NCBI GenBank assembly: GCA_025769875.1
Contig: JAGFNK010000025.1
Span: forward strand, 124,001-188,000
Reading direction: 5' to 3'
DNA length: 64,000 nucleotides
Source of the DNA: Russula earlei
Lineage: Eukaryota; Basidiomycota; Agaricomycetes; Russulales; Russulaceae
Shown: in pieces, positions 1 through 11,026 of the stretch
Layout of the letters: each line of letters begins with the position of its first letter
How positions within the stretch are numbered: position 1 is the stretch's first letter
The notes under the pieces: generated by a model
Seen by the model: only the letters and a program-made list of their open reading frames with translations
Told to the model about the DNA's origin: nothing
Database searches by the model: none
Position numbers and translations under genes: made by a program

Positions 1-1
1 C

Positions 2-1846
2 CACAATGTACCGGAAACCGAAAACGCCGCCCCCTCAGAGAAACAAGCACAGTTGCCACCACCAGGAGTTCGCCAGCATGCCAGGTCGCACCACCATCTC
101 AGGAGACACGCTGCACACTGCCTTCCCTCTTGCCTCCCCACCCACTCACGCACCATCATCCATGTGTGCCACCACCACCTCAGTCGGAGACGGCCACAAT
201 GCCGCCGCCAAGACACGACAGCAAGAGCAACGTGCAACTCACCAGAGATATGGTTACCGGTGCTTATCGAAGTTTCTCCACCACCCCATCCGCCACCTCC
301 TCCTCCGGGGAGCTTTTTCGACAATGTGACGGATTGGGCTGCCAAGAATCCAGGGAAAGCATTTAGCTTAGGAGTCAGTGTGGTGGGTTTAGGACTGCTA
401 GTCGGGTACAATGCCTACTGGGTCAGGACGCAGTCTAGGTTGCATAAATGGTATCACACGGCAGCCGAACGCAGGCAGGTCATTGGTACGTCTTATTGGC
501 CTATACCTTTAGGAGATTCCTGTTGCACTCCCCCTCATCCTTGCTCTTGAGAAGAAAGGATAATTGTTGCCAGTGTCACCACACCTGATGCAGTGGATGA
601 ACTCAAACGTTTGGGTAAGGGTTTTGTCAGAGTGCTCGTCCTTGATCCATTTGAGGTGCGCCAAATAGTCACCGTGGAGGCCCACACTTGTCTCACAAAC
701 GCGATAGCCCACCGCGATCCCGATCTTCCTTCGCTCCCTGGCCTCCACTCTATCTCACAGATACCCAATTCACATCCACGGTGATCCACATGCCTCCGCC
801 GCGACGCATCCCTTTGTCCACTCCGTTGTCTCCTTTCTCAGTCTCTCCCAATTCTCCACCCTCGCCCCACTGGAACACGTCCAGTTCCTGGGCGAATATC
901 TCAACGCCACGCACATCACCCCTATCCAGATCATCCAGGCTCTCCTGCCGCTCATGCGCAATGCCCCGTCACGCTCGCGCGACGCCATCGAAAACGGCAA
1001 GGGCAAGAAGAGCATCGTCGCATGCGTTCCGGCGCTCGACGCGTGCGTCGGGCTGCCTTTCTTGGGACCGAGCTCGATGAGCGCAGCCGCGACTCTTCAT
1101 GTAGTTGACGTCCTTCGCCGTGAAGTGCGCGTCGCTGCCTCGACGGGCGGTGCTGAAGGGATGAACGACGTCGAGGTTGTCAGCCTTGAAGTGGGCCAAC
1201 TCGATATTCCGCCGTTTGCCGGTAAACTCCTGCTGGATTACGATTCCAAGGAGTACACATCATGGACTCCATCCGAGAAGCTGGCTTACGGTCCCGCATG
1301 GGAACTTACACTGGAGGGACGAGGTCGCAAGTTCCAGAGGAAGGCCAAGAAGGTGGAACTCTTCGTCAATGATCTCGTCCAGATTGTCGGCCATGGCCGT
1401 GTGTGTTCCGTGTCAATCTGCGGCCTACAGACGCATATCTGGTCGGCTTTTGACTGGCTATATGGTGGGCGCGATGCCGTTGGATCTGGAGGTAAATTTC
1501 CTCGCACTTGATACCGCGCGAATGTACCTTACTGATAATTGTGGTGCCTTTTGTAGCCATGATAGACTTGCCGCTATCCACATCCTCCATCTCTATCGAT
1601 GCATCACCGCCTCCCTTCGAGCACGCCGACACAACTGCACCCACAACGACAACCTCAACAACGGCAACTTCAGCAGCAGCAGAGTCGGGCCTCACTACAA
1701 CACGCGATGACCGGGCCACACACACATTCATGTGCGCCTCATGCCTCACCTTGTTGACACTCATATTGTCCACGCCTCCCTTGCTGCGACTTGTTGCAGA
1801 GTGCGACGATGTCAGCCGCATTCACCACTACTTCCTGCATGATTGA
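2..1846 (+). CDS. DUF1776 family protein (3' part, frame-disrupted)
   Basis: Fungal DUF1776 proteins are short-chain-dehydrogenase-like membrane proteins of unknown function. The reading frame is already open at the left edge, so the start lies outside the window. Visible in order are a proline run (VSPPPHPPPPPPG), a membrane segment (GKAFSLGVSVVGLGLLVGY, about 352-408), a beta-strand/helix stretch (ASVTTPDAVDELKRLGKGF), the block HGDPHASAATHPFVHSV, and the C-terminal block VNDLVQIVGHGRVCSVSICG. An intron at about 656-707 joins LDPFE to the frame giving IPIFLRSLAS. Another at about 1492-1556 leads to a Ser/Thr-rich tail ending at 1846. Between 486 and 563 the translation does not stay in one frame: the expected PVALPLILALEKKG is in frame 3 while both flanks are in frame 2. 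The family call is firm; intactness is not. Confidence 0.8.
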
Positions 1847-3274
1847 GGACTGCCTTCCCCCTCGCTCTCGACAATCTCACATGACAACACTGAAAGCCAC
1901 ATTCAAGACAGTTTGATTGGGGGATGGCCAAACTTTCAACCCCCTAGAGGTGTAAGGGAGGATTCCCGCTACCATGGAATCACTCATATGTGTCATCTGT
2001 GGCATCATCCACCTTACTATATGCTGACGTGTCGTGTCTTAGACCCACATGCAATCCCGATCACTGCCTCGACACAGGCCTTGCGTTGCCTTCATCTCAC
2101 GCCGTCTCGACTCTTTCACAACTCCAGCCTTCCATTTCATACTTCTCCTTGTAGTTACTTTTAATGTAAATCCATAGCTACCCTTCTGCAACACAAAGTT
2201 CCCATTCCCTCTATCTCTGACTGCCTCAAGACATTCTGGAGTTCTTGTTGCATCCATGTTCAATGTCTTGCCAGGGCTCACTCACCTCTTGCCTTGAGTG
2301 CATACTAGGTTTTGAGAAAGGATGCATTGAGAGAATGAACACCTGAAGGGGGTCAGGAAGGGGAATTGGAATTGGATCAAGGACTGAGGCAACTTGATGC
2401 CTCTGTTGCACAATTTGAGGATTACATTGCACACAATAACTCTTTGGGTCAAAACAATATGAGGATGTCTTAACACAGCCCATGCGTGCAAATTGAGGGG
2501 AAAAATAAAAGGTAGACCATGAATTCCAGCTGTAATTTGAGCCATACAGATGTGCAGGTTGCCTGTGTCCATCTTCCCCAAATTTCACAAAAAAGGTGGG
2601 GCTTCATAGCCCTCATTGAGCAGATTCAGGGGATGTAAGTTCTGTTGAAATTGGTGCAGAATTGAAGGAGATATTTGCCTTGCACATTGAGGGGGGGATT
2701 TTGTGTGATTTTTCAAGCTCTGCCAACTGCACTGAAAATGGCAATAAACACTACATGGACATTGAGCCATGGCATTGTGCTCTTGGCAATTGTTGGTGGT
2801 AGAGCACAAGAGGGGGGACTTGTTTGAAGTGCACACAAGGGGTTTTCGAGAACAAGGAACATGACAATTGGTTACATTTGCAGGCAATAAGAAGCTATTT
2901 TATATGTTTTACAAGTATGTTACTTAAGGAATAAAATAGGGGAGTGTTTTTAGGAGTTTTTGGAGTTGAGAACAGAAGTAAAACATAAATGAAAATGTAT
3001 AATGAAAAGACTTTGGACTTTGATGGAAATAACGCATTGCCTCTCTATGTGGCTGATGCGCTTGTTCCAGTTTTGGTGTGTGCATGCGATTGAGTTGCGC
3101 ATTTGCGTTTTTTTTGGATATGGAGTTGTGGAGACAGTGTGGAATGTTCTTGCTTTTTGGACATTTTCAATTTTGAAGTGGGTCATACAAGGCCTGAGAA
3201 GGATAACAGCAGAATGTGTTTTTTCTTGAGGGGAGTGGAAAAAATTAGGGGATCAAAATTATCCCGGGGATGCG
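1847..3274. other. CpG-poor intergenic/transposon-derived stretch, no gene
   Basis: No open frame here shows a recognisable domain. The minus-strand frames of about 100 codons at 2226-2887 have no motif I know. Composition changes sharply from the GC-rich DUF1776 gene to TG/CA-rich, CpG-poor sequence, which suggests decayed repeats. Confidence 0.5.
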
Positions 3275-3946
3275 CTGTGTGTTGTAACTTACCCCCTTGT
3301 CGGTTCGTCCATAATTCTTTTGTTACTGTTCCTCCTTACCACCCTCTTTCCCTTGGTTACCATTTTGTCCCTTGATGTGATGGTCCCTTACTGTTTCGTC
3401 TATTGTGTTTCACTTATTGTGTTTCACTTATTGTGTTTCACTTATTGTGTTTCACTTATTGTGTTTCACTTATTGTGTTTCACCTATTGTTGAGTTATCT
3501 TTGCTATTGGTTCACCTTTATCTATTGTTCTGCTTATAGTACTGTACAGCCTCGCTACATACAGTATTTAAGCACCTGTAGAAGCTGGGGAATGCCCCAA
3601 GCTTAGCTTTGTCCCATTCCCTGTCGCATCCCTTTGCCCTGTACTGTCTCCCAATTCACAACTTGTGTTGTGTTGGCTTTCTTCTTGTTTGACCTGAGCA
3701 CACCTCAAGGAACCCTTGTGTTCCTCTTCCCCCTCTGCCTCTCTCTCATCATCCTCCTCTTCTGCAAAACCAGAAGATCAACTCTGTCTGTGGACTGAGT
3801 CATTGTCTGACTCAGCCTTGAGACGCTGAACCTTTGATCCGGTCTCTTTGAGCCGGCCCCACTGAACTTTTGAACCAAGTCACAGGGACTTGGCCCCACT
3901 GAACTCTGAGCTAACGCTCTTACAGCTGCGATGCTGTAACACTGTG
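3275..3946 (-). mobile_element. Solo LTR, family A, with 5-bp target duplication
   Basis: Read on the minus strand, the LTR starts TGTTACAGC at 3941 and ends GTTACAACA at 3280. The 5-bp sequence CTGTG occurs immediately outside both ends (3275-3279 and 3942-3946), a classic target-site duplication. No internal region is attached, so this is a solo LTR of about 662 bp. Two further copies of the same family lie at 7068-7678 and 11032-11624. A TATA-like TATTTAAG on the minus strand suggests the promoter orientation. Confidence 0.85.
3401..3484. repeat. 14-bp minisatellite inside the solo LTR
   Basis: Six consecutive near-perfect copies of TATTGTGTTTCACT lie within the LTR. The two other copies of this LTR family have only one or two degenerate units at the equivalent place, so the array expanded in this copy. 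Confidence 0.85.
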
Positions 3947-6800
3947 TTGCACTTTTGTGCTCCTCTGCACATGCCCCTGGTGGCCTGAAACCGCCACTCC
4001 CCCTCAAGTGCAAAGCCCAAGGGAGGAGATATGAAAACCCATCTTCCACTTTGGAAGTGGTTTGGTCATCATGTCCTGCCACCATGTCTTCTGTGGGGCA
4101 ATATGAGACCTTGAGTGTGCCTTTGGCAATAGTGTCTCTAATAAAATGGTAATGCAAGTCAATATGTTTAGTGCATGTGTGATAATTGTCTGTCATGGTG
4201 AGCATGAGTGCTGCCTGGTTGTTGCAATAAAGTGTGGTAAGGGCAATGAGCAAAGGAAATAGCTCAAAGATGAGCTTCTGGAGCCACATCACCTCCTTCG
4301 TGGCATGTGTTTCTGTGACGTATTTGGCCTCAGCAGTTGATAGTGTGACCAGCTCTTGTTTTCAGGAGCTCCAAGAGACAGCGCCTCCATCAATAAGGAA
4401 AGTGTATCCGGATATGGCGCACCTATGTTCTTGCGAGGCACCGTCTGCATCTGTGTAGCCTATCAGGTCAAAGTGTTTGCCTCTATACATGAGCTCTAAG
4501 GTTTTTGTTCTGGACAGATACCAGAACACGCACTTCACCACCTCCCAATGAGCAATGCCTGGATTTTCGAGGAATTGGGATAGAGTGGAGATGGCAAAAG
4601 CGATGTTGGGTTGCATTTCTACTGCAGTGTACATGAGGCTGCCGATTGCCTCTCAGTATGGCGTTCTCTTCATCCGATCGACTTTGGCTGGGTCGGTCGG
4701 GCAGTTGCTTCAGCTGTGCGTGATGCCAGGGGTCATCGGTGTGGTGTAGCTCTTCGCATCTTTGAGTCCGAAGTGCTCCAGGATGGTGGTGATGTAAGAC
4801 TCTTGTGAGAGTGTGATGGTGTGTGCCTCCCAGTCGCACGTGACTTTGATTCTGAGTAGCCAATGGATTGGCCCTAAATCAGTCAGTGCGTACTTCTGAT
4901 TTAGCTTGTTTTTGTAATTTCTGATTAGCTCTTTTGAGCTTCCTGTGAGTATGCAATTGTTGACATGGATGGCGAGAATCAGGAGGTGGTTGTTGACATG
5001 GGTGTGGAACACTCCCGGATCTGCCCCGCTAACATGGAATCCAAGGTCAGTGAGAGCGCACACGAGTGTGTCATACCATCGTTGCCCTGCCTGTTTCAGT
5101 CCATAGAGCAACTTGTGAAGTCACTTGACTGTGTTCTCCCCCTCAATTTTGTATCCTGGGGGAGGTTGTAGGTAGATGACTTCATTGTCACCTAGTTCAC
5201 CATTTAGGTATGCACCTGTAAAGTCAAAGGTTTCAATGTCCCAGTTGCTGCATGTTGAGATCTGCACTGCCCAGAGTCTCAGGTGTGTTGTGATATGATC
5301 ACAACTCAGATGCGTTGACACGTTGGATCACCCAGACCGGGCATCACCAGCTCAGCTCATATGCTGCAGCACGCATTAGTTACACTGATAGAGTGATTTA
5401 GAACAATTGGTAGCTACTTACAACTGATCCTCGGACTTACTTAGTGATCTGTGATGGTAGTTAACTGTACTGCATCCAGTGGCGGTCTCAGGTACTTAAG
5501 AACACCACAAAGTACGCAGATCACTTCAGTTTTGTGTCAACCAAACTGAAGTGAGTATTTACACTATGATATCCTATCTCACAGTACTGATGACGCGTTG
5601 TAGCTATTGTCTGATAGGTACATTATTTATATCAGTTTTGTGTCAACCAAACTGAACTATTGTCTGATAGATCTGCCTGCGATCTTATCATCTGCTGCTA
5701 TCTAATCACACACACTGCGTCTATCTTCAACACTGCATGCTGCCAAGGTGAGGATCATCCTAAGGCTTGCGAATTTGGCTACAGGGGAAAATGTGTTGAG
5801 GTAGTTGACTCTGAATCTCTGCGTGAATCTGCAAGCAACAAGTCACACTTTGTACTTGTTGATGGTGCCGTCTTCATTGTGTTTGATGCAGAAGACCCAT
5901 TTTGAGCCCACTATGTTCTTGTGGGATGGGCATGGTATGGTGCTCCGAGTCCTGGTTCACTCCAGGGTCATGATCTCAGTGTCCATGGCTGCTTTCCATT
6001 CTGGCCAGTCCTTGCACACTTGCGCCTCCTTGAGTGATCACGGATCGCCTTCCGCGTCTTCCATAGAATGAATGAGAGCATTGCTGGATGCTGCTGCGTA
6101 AAGTACATAATCGTCAGTGTTAGTGTCAGTACCAAATGCCACCTCCTCCATGCTGGGTCCAGCCGCTCCTCTCAGTTTTCTGTGGCTGGTGTCAGTGCCA
6201 GTCATCCCTTCTCTGATGAGGAGGCATTTTACCTTGTTGGATGGTTTCAGAATGTGTTCCAATCTCCATATGGGCTGGACTGGCGATTTTGCCTTCCTCA
6301 GTGTCCTTGGAACTGGGACCGATTTCTTCTTTGGTGTGACCAATACCGACTGGTCAGGTATGTCTTCCCACAGGTCTTTGGCTTCTGACTGCTCCCGTGG
6401 TGGTGTTGTAGCCTGTGGGGCTGGGGAAAGTCCGCCTGGCATTGTCGTCTTGCCCTCTCCTTTGGTTTCCAGTTCTTTGGCTTGTGTCGGCATGCTTTCT
6501 GAGGTGCATGCCATGAGGCTTGGACTTGCTGGCGCACCTGCAGGTAGGGTGACTGGTTGAGGTTGGATGCCGATTTGAGGTGGTGTGATGCCAGAGGGGC
6601 TGGGTGCAATGGGCTGGTGGAAAGTGATGGACATGGGTATGAACTTTATATTTCTCTCCACTGACACTTTGCATTTCTCTGGCCAATAGATGCGATGAGC
6701 GTGTGTGCTCTCACAATTGTGTCCTACCCATCGTGCTTTGATACCACAAGCGTCAAGTTTTGATCTGGCGTCCGAGTGAACCCAGATTGCTCACTATGTC
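3947..6800 (-). pseudogene. Degenerate Ty1/copia pol (integrase tail, RT, RNase H)
   Basis: The minus strand carries copia polyprotein pieces in order from high to low coordinates. These are an integrase C-terminus with its proline-rich linker (about 6795-6038), the RT start (SPVAKFASLRMILTLAA near 5790), AYLNGEL (about 5200), the RT core with MLYGLKQAGQRWYD (about 5110), a decayed YVDD region (HVNNCI), DLGPIHWLLRIKV, and RNase H with YTDADGAS (about 4450) and the tail NQAALMLTMTDNYHTCTKHID. Several frames are closed by stops. Gag, protease and the N-terminal integrase are missing; similarity stops near 6800. A purine tract (TTGAGGGGGAG) near 4000 marks the old 3' end. A solo LTR interrupts RT at 5253-5732. 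Confidence 0.85.
5248..5737. mobile_element. Nested solo LTR inside copia RT, target duplication CTGCA
   Basis: A 480-bp sequence beginning TGTTGAGATC (5253) and ending TTCAACA (5732) is flanked on both sides by CTGCA (5248-5252, 5733-5737). Removing it together with one duplication rejoins the minus-strand RT frame exactly (ILTLAACSNWDIETF). Inside, the hairpin-forming TTCAGTTT...AAACTGAA sequence occurs twice (near 5527 and 5633), resembling the duplicated hairpin in the LTRs at 16180 and 20725. Confidence 0.85.
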
Positions 6801-7067
6801 ACCAATGAAGGATAATTAGGCATGTCTACCTTTATCTGTACCTTCTCCACTGATCCAGGAATTTAAACATCAGGAAAATCTGGAAAAAACTTAGCTGACT
6901 TAGGCCCCATTTACCAACTGAGAATTCTTGAATCTTGAAGTTGAACTTGGATTTTGGGATTTTCTAGGAGTGACAGGGAGTGACAGGAGTGATGTAAGTG
7001 ATATGATGTATATGATAAATTAATATGCATTTTTTTCTGATTTGCATGTTCACATATATGGGGTTAC
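6801..7067. other. Short AT-rich spacer, no gene
   Basis: Nothing recognisable lies between the end of the copia similarity and the next LTR, apart from a few direct GTGACAGGGAGTGACAGG-like repeats near 6970. Confidence 0.4.
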
Positions 7068-7678
7068 TGTTACAGCGTTGTGGCCATAAGAGCATTAGCT
7101 CAGGGTTCAGTGGGGCCAAGTCCCTGTGACTTGGTTCAAGGGTTCAGTGGGGGCCGGCTCAAAGAGACCGGATCAAGGGTTTAGCATCTCAAGGCTGAGT
7201 CAGATAATGACTCAGTCCGCAGACAGAGTTGATCTTCTGGTTTCACAGAAGAGGAGGACGATGAGAGAGAGGTAGAGGGAAAAAAAAGGAACACAAGGGT
7301 TCCTTGAGGTGTGCTTAGGTCAAGCAGAGTGTAGGCCAGCACAAGCAAGTTGTGATTGAGAGAGTATACAGGGCAAGGGATGCGACAGGAAATGGGACAA
7401 AGCTAAGCTTGGGGCATTCCCCAGCTTTTACAGGCGCTTAAATACTGTATGTAGTGAGGCTGTACAGTTTTATATGCAGAACAATAGATAAAGATGAGCC
7501 AATAGCAAAAGGAACTCGAACAATAGATGAAACACAACAGGTGAAACAATAAGGGACCATCAGCATCAAGGGATCAAACAGTAACCAAGGGGACGAGGGT
7601 GACAGAAGGGAACAATAGTAGAAGTAAACAATAACAGAAGAGGTTAGAGATGAACCAACAAGGGGGTAATTAATGACA
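7068..7678 (-). mobile_element. LTR, family A, copy 2 (no target duplication)
   Basis: This 611-bp sequence matches the LTRs at 3280-3941 (opposite orientation) and 11032-11624 along its length. Its plus-strand ends are TGTTACAGC and GGGGGTAATTAATGACA. The flanks GTTAC and GATGG differ, so there is no target duplication. Its right end abuts a gypsy reverse-transcriptase start with no spacer, which points to a rearrangement or deletion rather than a simple insertion. Confidence 0.75.
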
Positions 7679-10130
7679 GATGGCGTGGTCCCATTTTCTG
7701 GGTCCAGGGAATCTTTCCAACTCTTGTTCCATAAAAACTTGTCCATACTTATGATACTGGTGGGGAACCATTTCTTGCCAAGTTTGGGGTTTGTCTTTCA
7801 TCTGGGATTTGGCTAATTGTTGAGCTATGGTGGTCTTGTGTATTTGAGTTTGCAACCACAGTTCATTGCCTTCTTCCCAGTCAGTCAAAGCCTTTATCCA
7901 TCCTGGTGTTTCTTGCCTTCCTGATAAGGTGATTCTTCCCATCATCATTTAGACCAGTTTATCCTTGGATTGACTGATTCTAGGAATGGATATCCTAGGA
8001 TCATGTTGTCTTGTCCTATATCTGCAACCAGGAATTGGTGTACATGTTTTTGTCCTAGTAGTGTTAACTCCAAGTTCACTGCTTGTGTGATTTTTCCTAG
8101 ACAGTTAAGGGTTCCATCAACATTTTTGATGTTTCTGGCCAAAGGTAATTTCCTGGTTTGCAGACATAGTTCTTTTGTCAATTTAGGGGATATGAAGCAT
8201 TCTGTGGCCCCACTGTCTATCAGGGCTTTCTTTTCGGCTTTGTTCAGTCCAATGTAAATAGTAGTCATCACTGATATTGATTTTCTTTGAGACTTATACA
8301 TTGGATTGATATTTAAGGCTCAAGCAACTGCCATCATGCTCAAGCATCCAAAAAATCCTCCTTCTGGTCCTTTTCATCATCCATCAGAGCCTTGATGAAA
8401 GCTTCTCTGTCTTCCACAGAGAGCACCTTCGCCATTTTCACCAATTTGATGATAGTGTCTTTCTCAACAACTTCTACAGTTGAGGATTTGGAGGTGGTGT
8501 CGGTGTCAGTGGCATGTGCACATGTTGTGTCACGCTTCTGTATCATTGGGCAGTCACGGGCCAAGTGTCTTCGAAGGGAGCATTGGAAGCATCATCCTTC
8601 TTCTCAATGCTTCTGCTTTTCAGCTTCAGTGGTGGCCTTGCATGCAGCACTGGCACTGGTGTCCATTGCATTTGGGTCATGCGGTGGGAGGCATGGGCGT
8701 GCAGGTGTTGCGTTGTTTTGATTATTCCTGCGGTTGGTCCAGTTTGAGTTTGCCAAACAGCCCCAGGGTTGATCATTTTGGAACTGAGTTTGGTTTTGCC
8801 CATGCATGCTGGAATGGTCTGATAGAATTGTGCGTTTGTGCATCCATAAGCAATGGTGTTTCTGTGTGGCTGTGACCCGGTCTTGGAAAGAGGTTGGGTC
8901 TTCAAGATCAAGAAATGATTCAACAAGACTTCTTGGAAGTCCCCATGTGAAGAGTCACATGACCATTGGCTTGTCTACATCCAGTCCCATGTGTCTTGTG
9001 AGTAGTTGAAACTCTGAAACATAGTCATCAAGGAGGCCATCTTTCATTTTTAATTCTTTGAGTCAATCTTGGGCTTTCTTGCATTCCATGTAGTCAGTGA
9101 ATGCACAGTGGAACTGCTGTCACATGGCCTCCCATGTGGTGAGTCCAAGTGGAATGTTAGTCAGATCATCTTGAACATCTTCAAGCCATTGGTCCATGCT
9201 CTTGAGCCAGCCTTTTACCTTTGGACCTTTCAGGAGAGAGAGGAAATAAGCACACTTTTTAATTGGGTCTCTGGCAATCTTGCTGTCATGGTTCATAGAC
9301 ATGAACCTGTTGAATGCAACCAAGAATGCATGCATTCACGCATGATCACCGTTGAAAAAGTCAGGGGGAATTCCCTCAAGTTTTCTGTTGTCAGGGCCAT
9401 GTGCGTTGTGATCACAGTTGGTGTGTGTATTGTAGTCATTGGGGTTGGGGTTGGGGCTTGGGGGTTGTATTCCACATCCTCCAAATCCTGCAAACAAGGC
9501 ACAAGGGGGTGCTTGCACAGTTCCAGACAACACAGGTCATGGTTGAGAAGGGTTGGGGTTGGTGGCAACAATGAAGATGTTTGTCATCATCGTCAGTTCG
9601 AGCTCCATTGGAGCATTGGTGAGTGGTGCAGGTCCAGGAGTCAGAGCACAGCTTGGGGCTCTTGAGCTTGGGATGGGTTCTCCTGAGTTGGTTAACTGTG
9701 TAATGTTAATACCTCTGAGGGGGCTTTGTGCAAGCCTGAAGGCCAAGCAAGTGATGCGTGTCACTTCCCAGGTATCTCCGCATCTTGTGATTTCAAACCA
9801 CAGGCCATAAAGGTGGCCTAGGGCTACCTTGGCACCCTTCCAGGTGACATAGTAGCCTGTCCAGGGTACGCCATCAGTTCATACCAAGAGGAATTCAATG
9901 CCATCATCAAACATGGTCATGCTAGGGACATTCTTTTCTTGATCAGGGAGCAGCTCAAATGGACATTTGAGAGCTGCCAGTCCTTCTATAATTGGTGTAG
10001 TGAATCCTTTGTACTTCCAGTCTTGAACTGTAGTCATATTGGAGGAAATCAATGTGTTTTTGTGGGCGCATGGTTCGGGGCTGAGGATTCAGAGAGGTAA
10101 GCTTGTTCTAATGTCACCAACTGGGGGCAG
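7679..10130 (-). pseudogene. Truncated Ty3/gypsy gag-protease-RT start
   Basis: Reading down the minus strand there is a gag region. It starts near 10045 (MTTVQDWKYKGF), contains an in-frame TGA near 9890, and continues through the capsid-like FNRFMSMNHDSKIARDPIKK (about 9300). A gag zinc knuckle ending HLARDCPM follows (about 8560). An aspartic protease occupies 8301-7945, with the catalytic IDSGATECFI and flap/C-terminal DNMILGYPFLE motifs. The frame at 7948-7679 then begins reverse transcriptase (VPHQYHKYGQVF, DHAI) and stops abruptly at the LTR border. The RT core, RNase H and integrase are missing. Its promoter LTR is probably 10131-10603. Confidence 0.8.
7945..8301 (-). CDS. Retroviral-type aspartic protease domain (gypsy relic)
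   Basis: A 118-codon open frame covers the whole protease fold expected of a Ty3/gypsy element. The active-site triplet is DSGA, in LIDSGATECFISPKL, and the second conserved block is ILGYPFLE. It lies between the gag zinc knuckle and the truncated RT start of the same relic and probably has no independent function. Confidence 0.7.
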   Translation of the reverse strand: MYKSQRKSISVMTTIYIGLNKAEKKALIDSGATECFISPKLTKELCLQTRKLPLARNIKNVDGTLNCLGKITQAVNLELTLLGQKHVHQFLVADIGQDNMILGYPFLESVNPRINWSK

Positions 10131-10603
10131 TGTCACTGACAAATCATTTCACACACAAGACGTGTGCACTGAGTCGAGTGAGAACAAGAGTTCTCACGAA
10201 AGTCAGGGATCTTGGTGACAACAATGCCAAGGCAATTGTGTACCATGGAGAGGAAAGACAACTAATAAGTCTTCATGTTTGAAGACTTAGAGATTCAGGA
10301 AGGTTTCCAAAGCAAATGCTTGATTCCCTGCAAGCCTACAGTCCCGAAGTGAATTCCAGTGATATTTCACAAGAGAACAAGCTTAGGGCTTGTTCTCAGC
10401 AAGAAAAGGGTTTATATACAGCAGGACTATCTATATCAAATAGTGTCCTTGAGGGAACATTGAGGCAATCAAAGGGGAACATGCTGGAATGTAGTGGTAC
10501 ACATGAGTTATATTGAGAGTCATCGAACATGAGTCAAACATGAGTCTGTCCAGGTAGGTTAGCCCAGTTACCATTCTGGTCCAAAATGCTGGTACTTGTG
10601 ACA
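10131..10603 (-). mobile_element. Probable gypsy 5' LTR
   Basis: The ends are inverted TGTCAC and GTGACA. On the minus strand a TATA box (TGTATATAAA, 10411-10420) is followed by a pyrimidine-rich leader. The minus strand leaves the LTR into CCCCCAGTTGGTGACATTAG, a plausible primer-binding region, and then into the gag frame. No target duplication is seen, as expected if this LTR has lost its partner. Confidence 0.55.
10411..10420 (-). promoter_or_regulatory. TATA box of the gypsy LTR
   Basis: TGTATATAAA on the minus strand lies about 280 bp before the LTR 3' end, placed as in Ty3/gypsy LTR promoters. Confidence 0.45.
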
Positions 10604-11026
10604 AAATCACTGTAGAAGCTTGGGGAGGTCAGCAGTTTCAGTGGTGATATCTTCTGGGTAGACTTTGAGTACTGTAACATGGTTTAGTTCATCTCAGTGA
10701 TGGCACATCATGCAATACTTTTGGGGCAACTTTGATAGGTTGACATGGGCCTCTACTTTGGGACCATCAATGTCTCCACTGTCCTTGTCATCTGCATTAT
10801 GCTTGTCATCATTGGGAATATGGATGCATTTGCAATCAAGGTCATGATTATTGGGCCTGTTGTTGAGAGGGTCTTGATAGATGGGGAGGAGTGGTAGATC
10901 AGCAGCAGCCTGATTTGTTTCTATACCCACATATTAGTTTGAAAGATTATAAGGAATATAATTGAAACACATACAAAAAATCTGATCCCAAACCAATGAT
11001 AACTAGGTGCCCTCCAGGATCCCATG
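10604..11026. other. Repeat-derived spacer
   Basis: A 78-codon minus frame at 10694-10930 (with LPIYQDPLNNRPNNHDL) has no recognised domain. It may be a gag scrap from an older element. Nothing else is visible. Confidence 0.3.

Noticed and set aside
3401..3484. CRISPR-like array
   Set aside because: The 14-bp units are directly adjacent without spacers, lie inside an LTR, and the organism is a eukaryote.
5121..5321. Minus frame starting MSTHLSCDHITTH as the natural RT start
   Set aside because: Its first part is encoded by the inserted solo LTR; the true RT sequence continues at about 5738 beyond the insertion.
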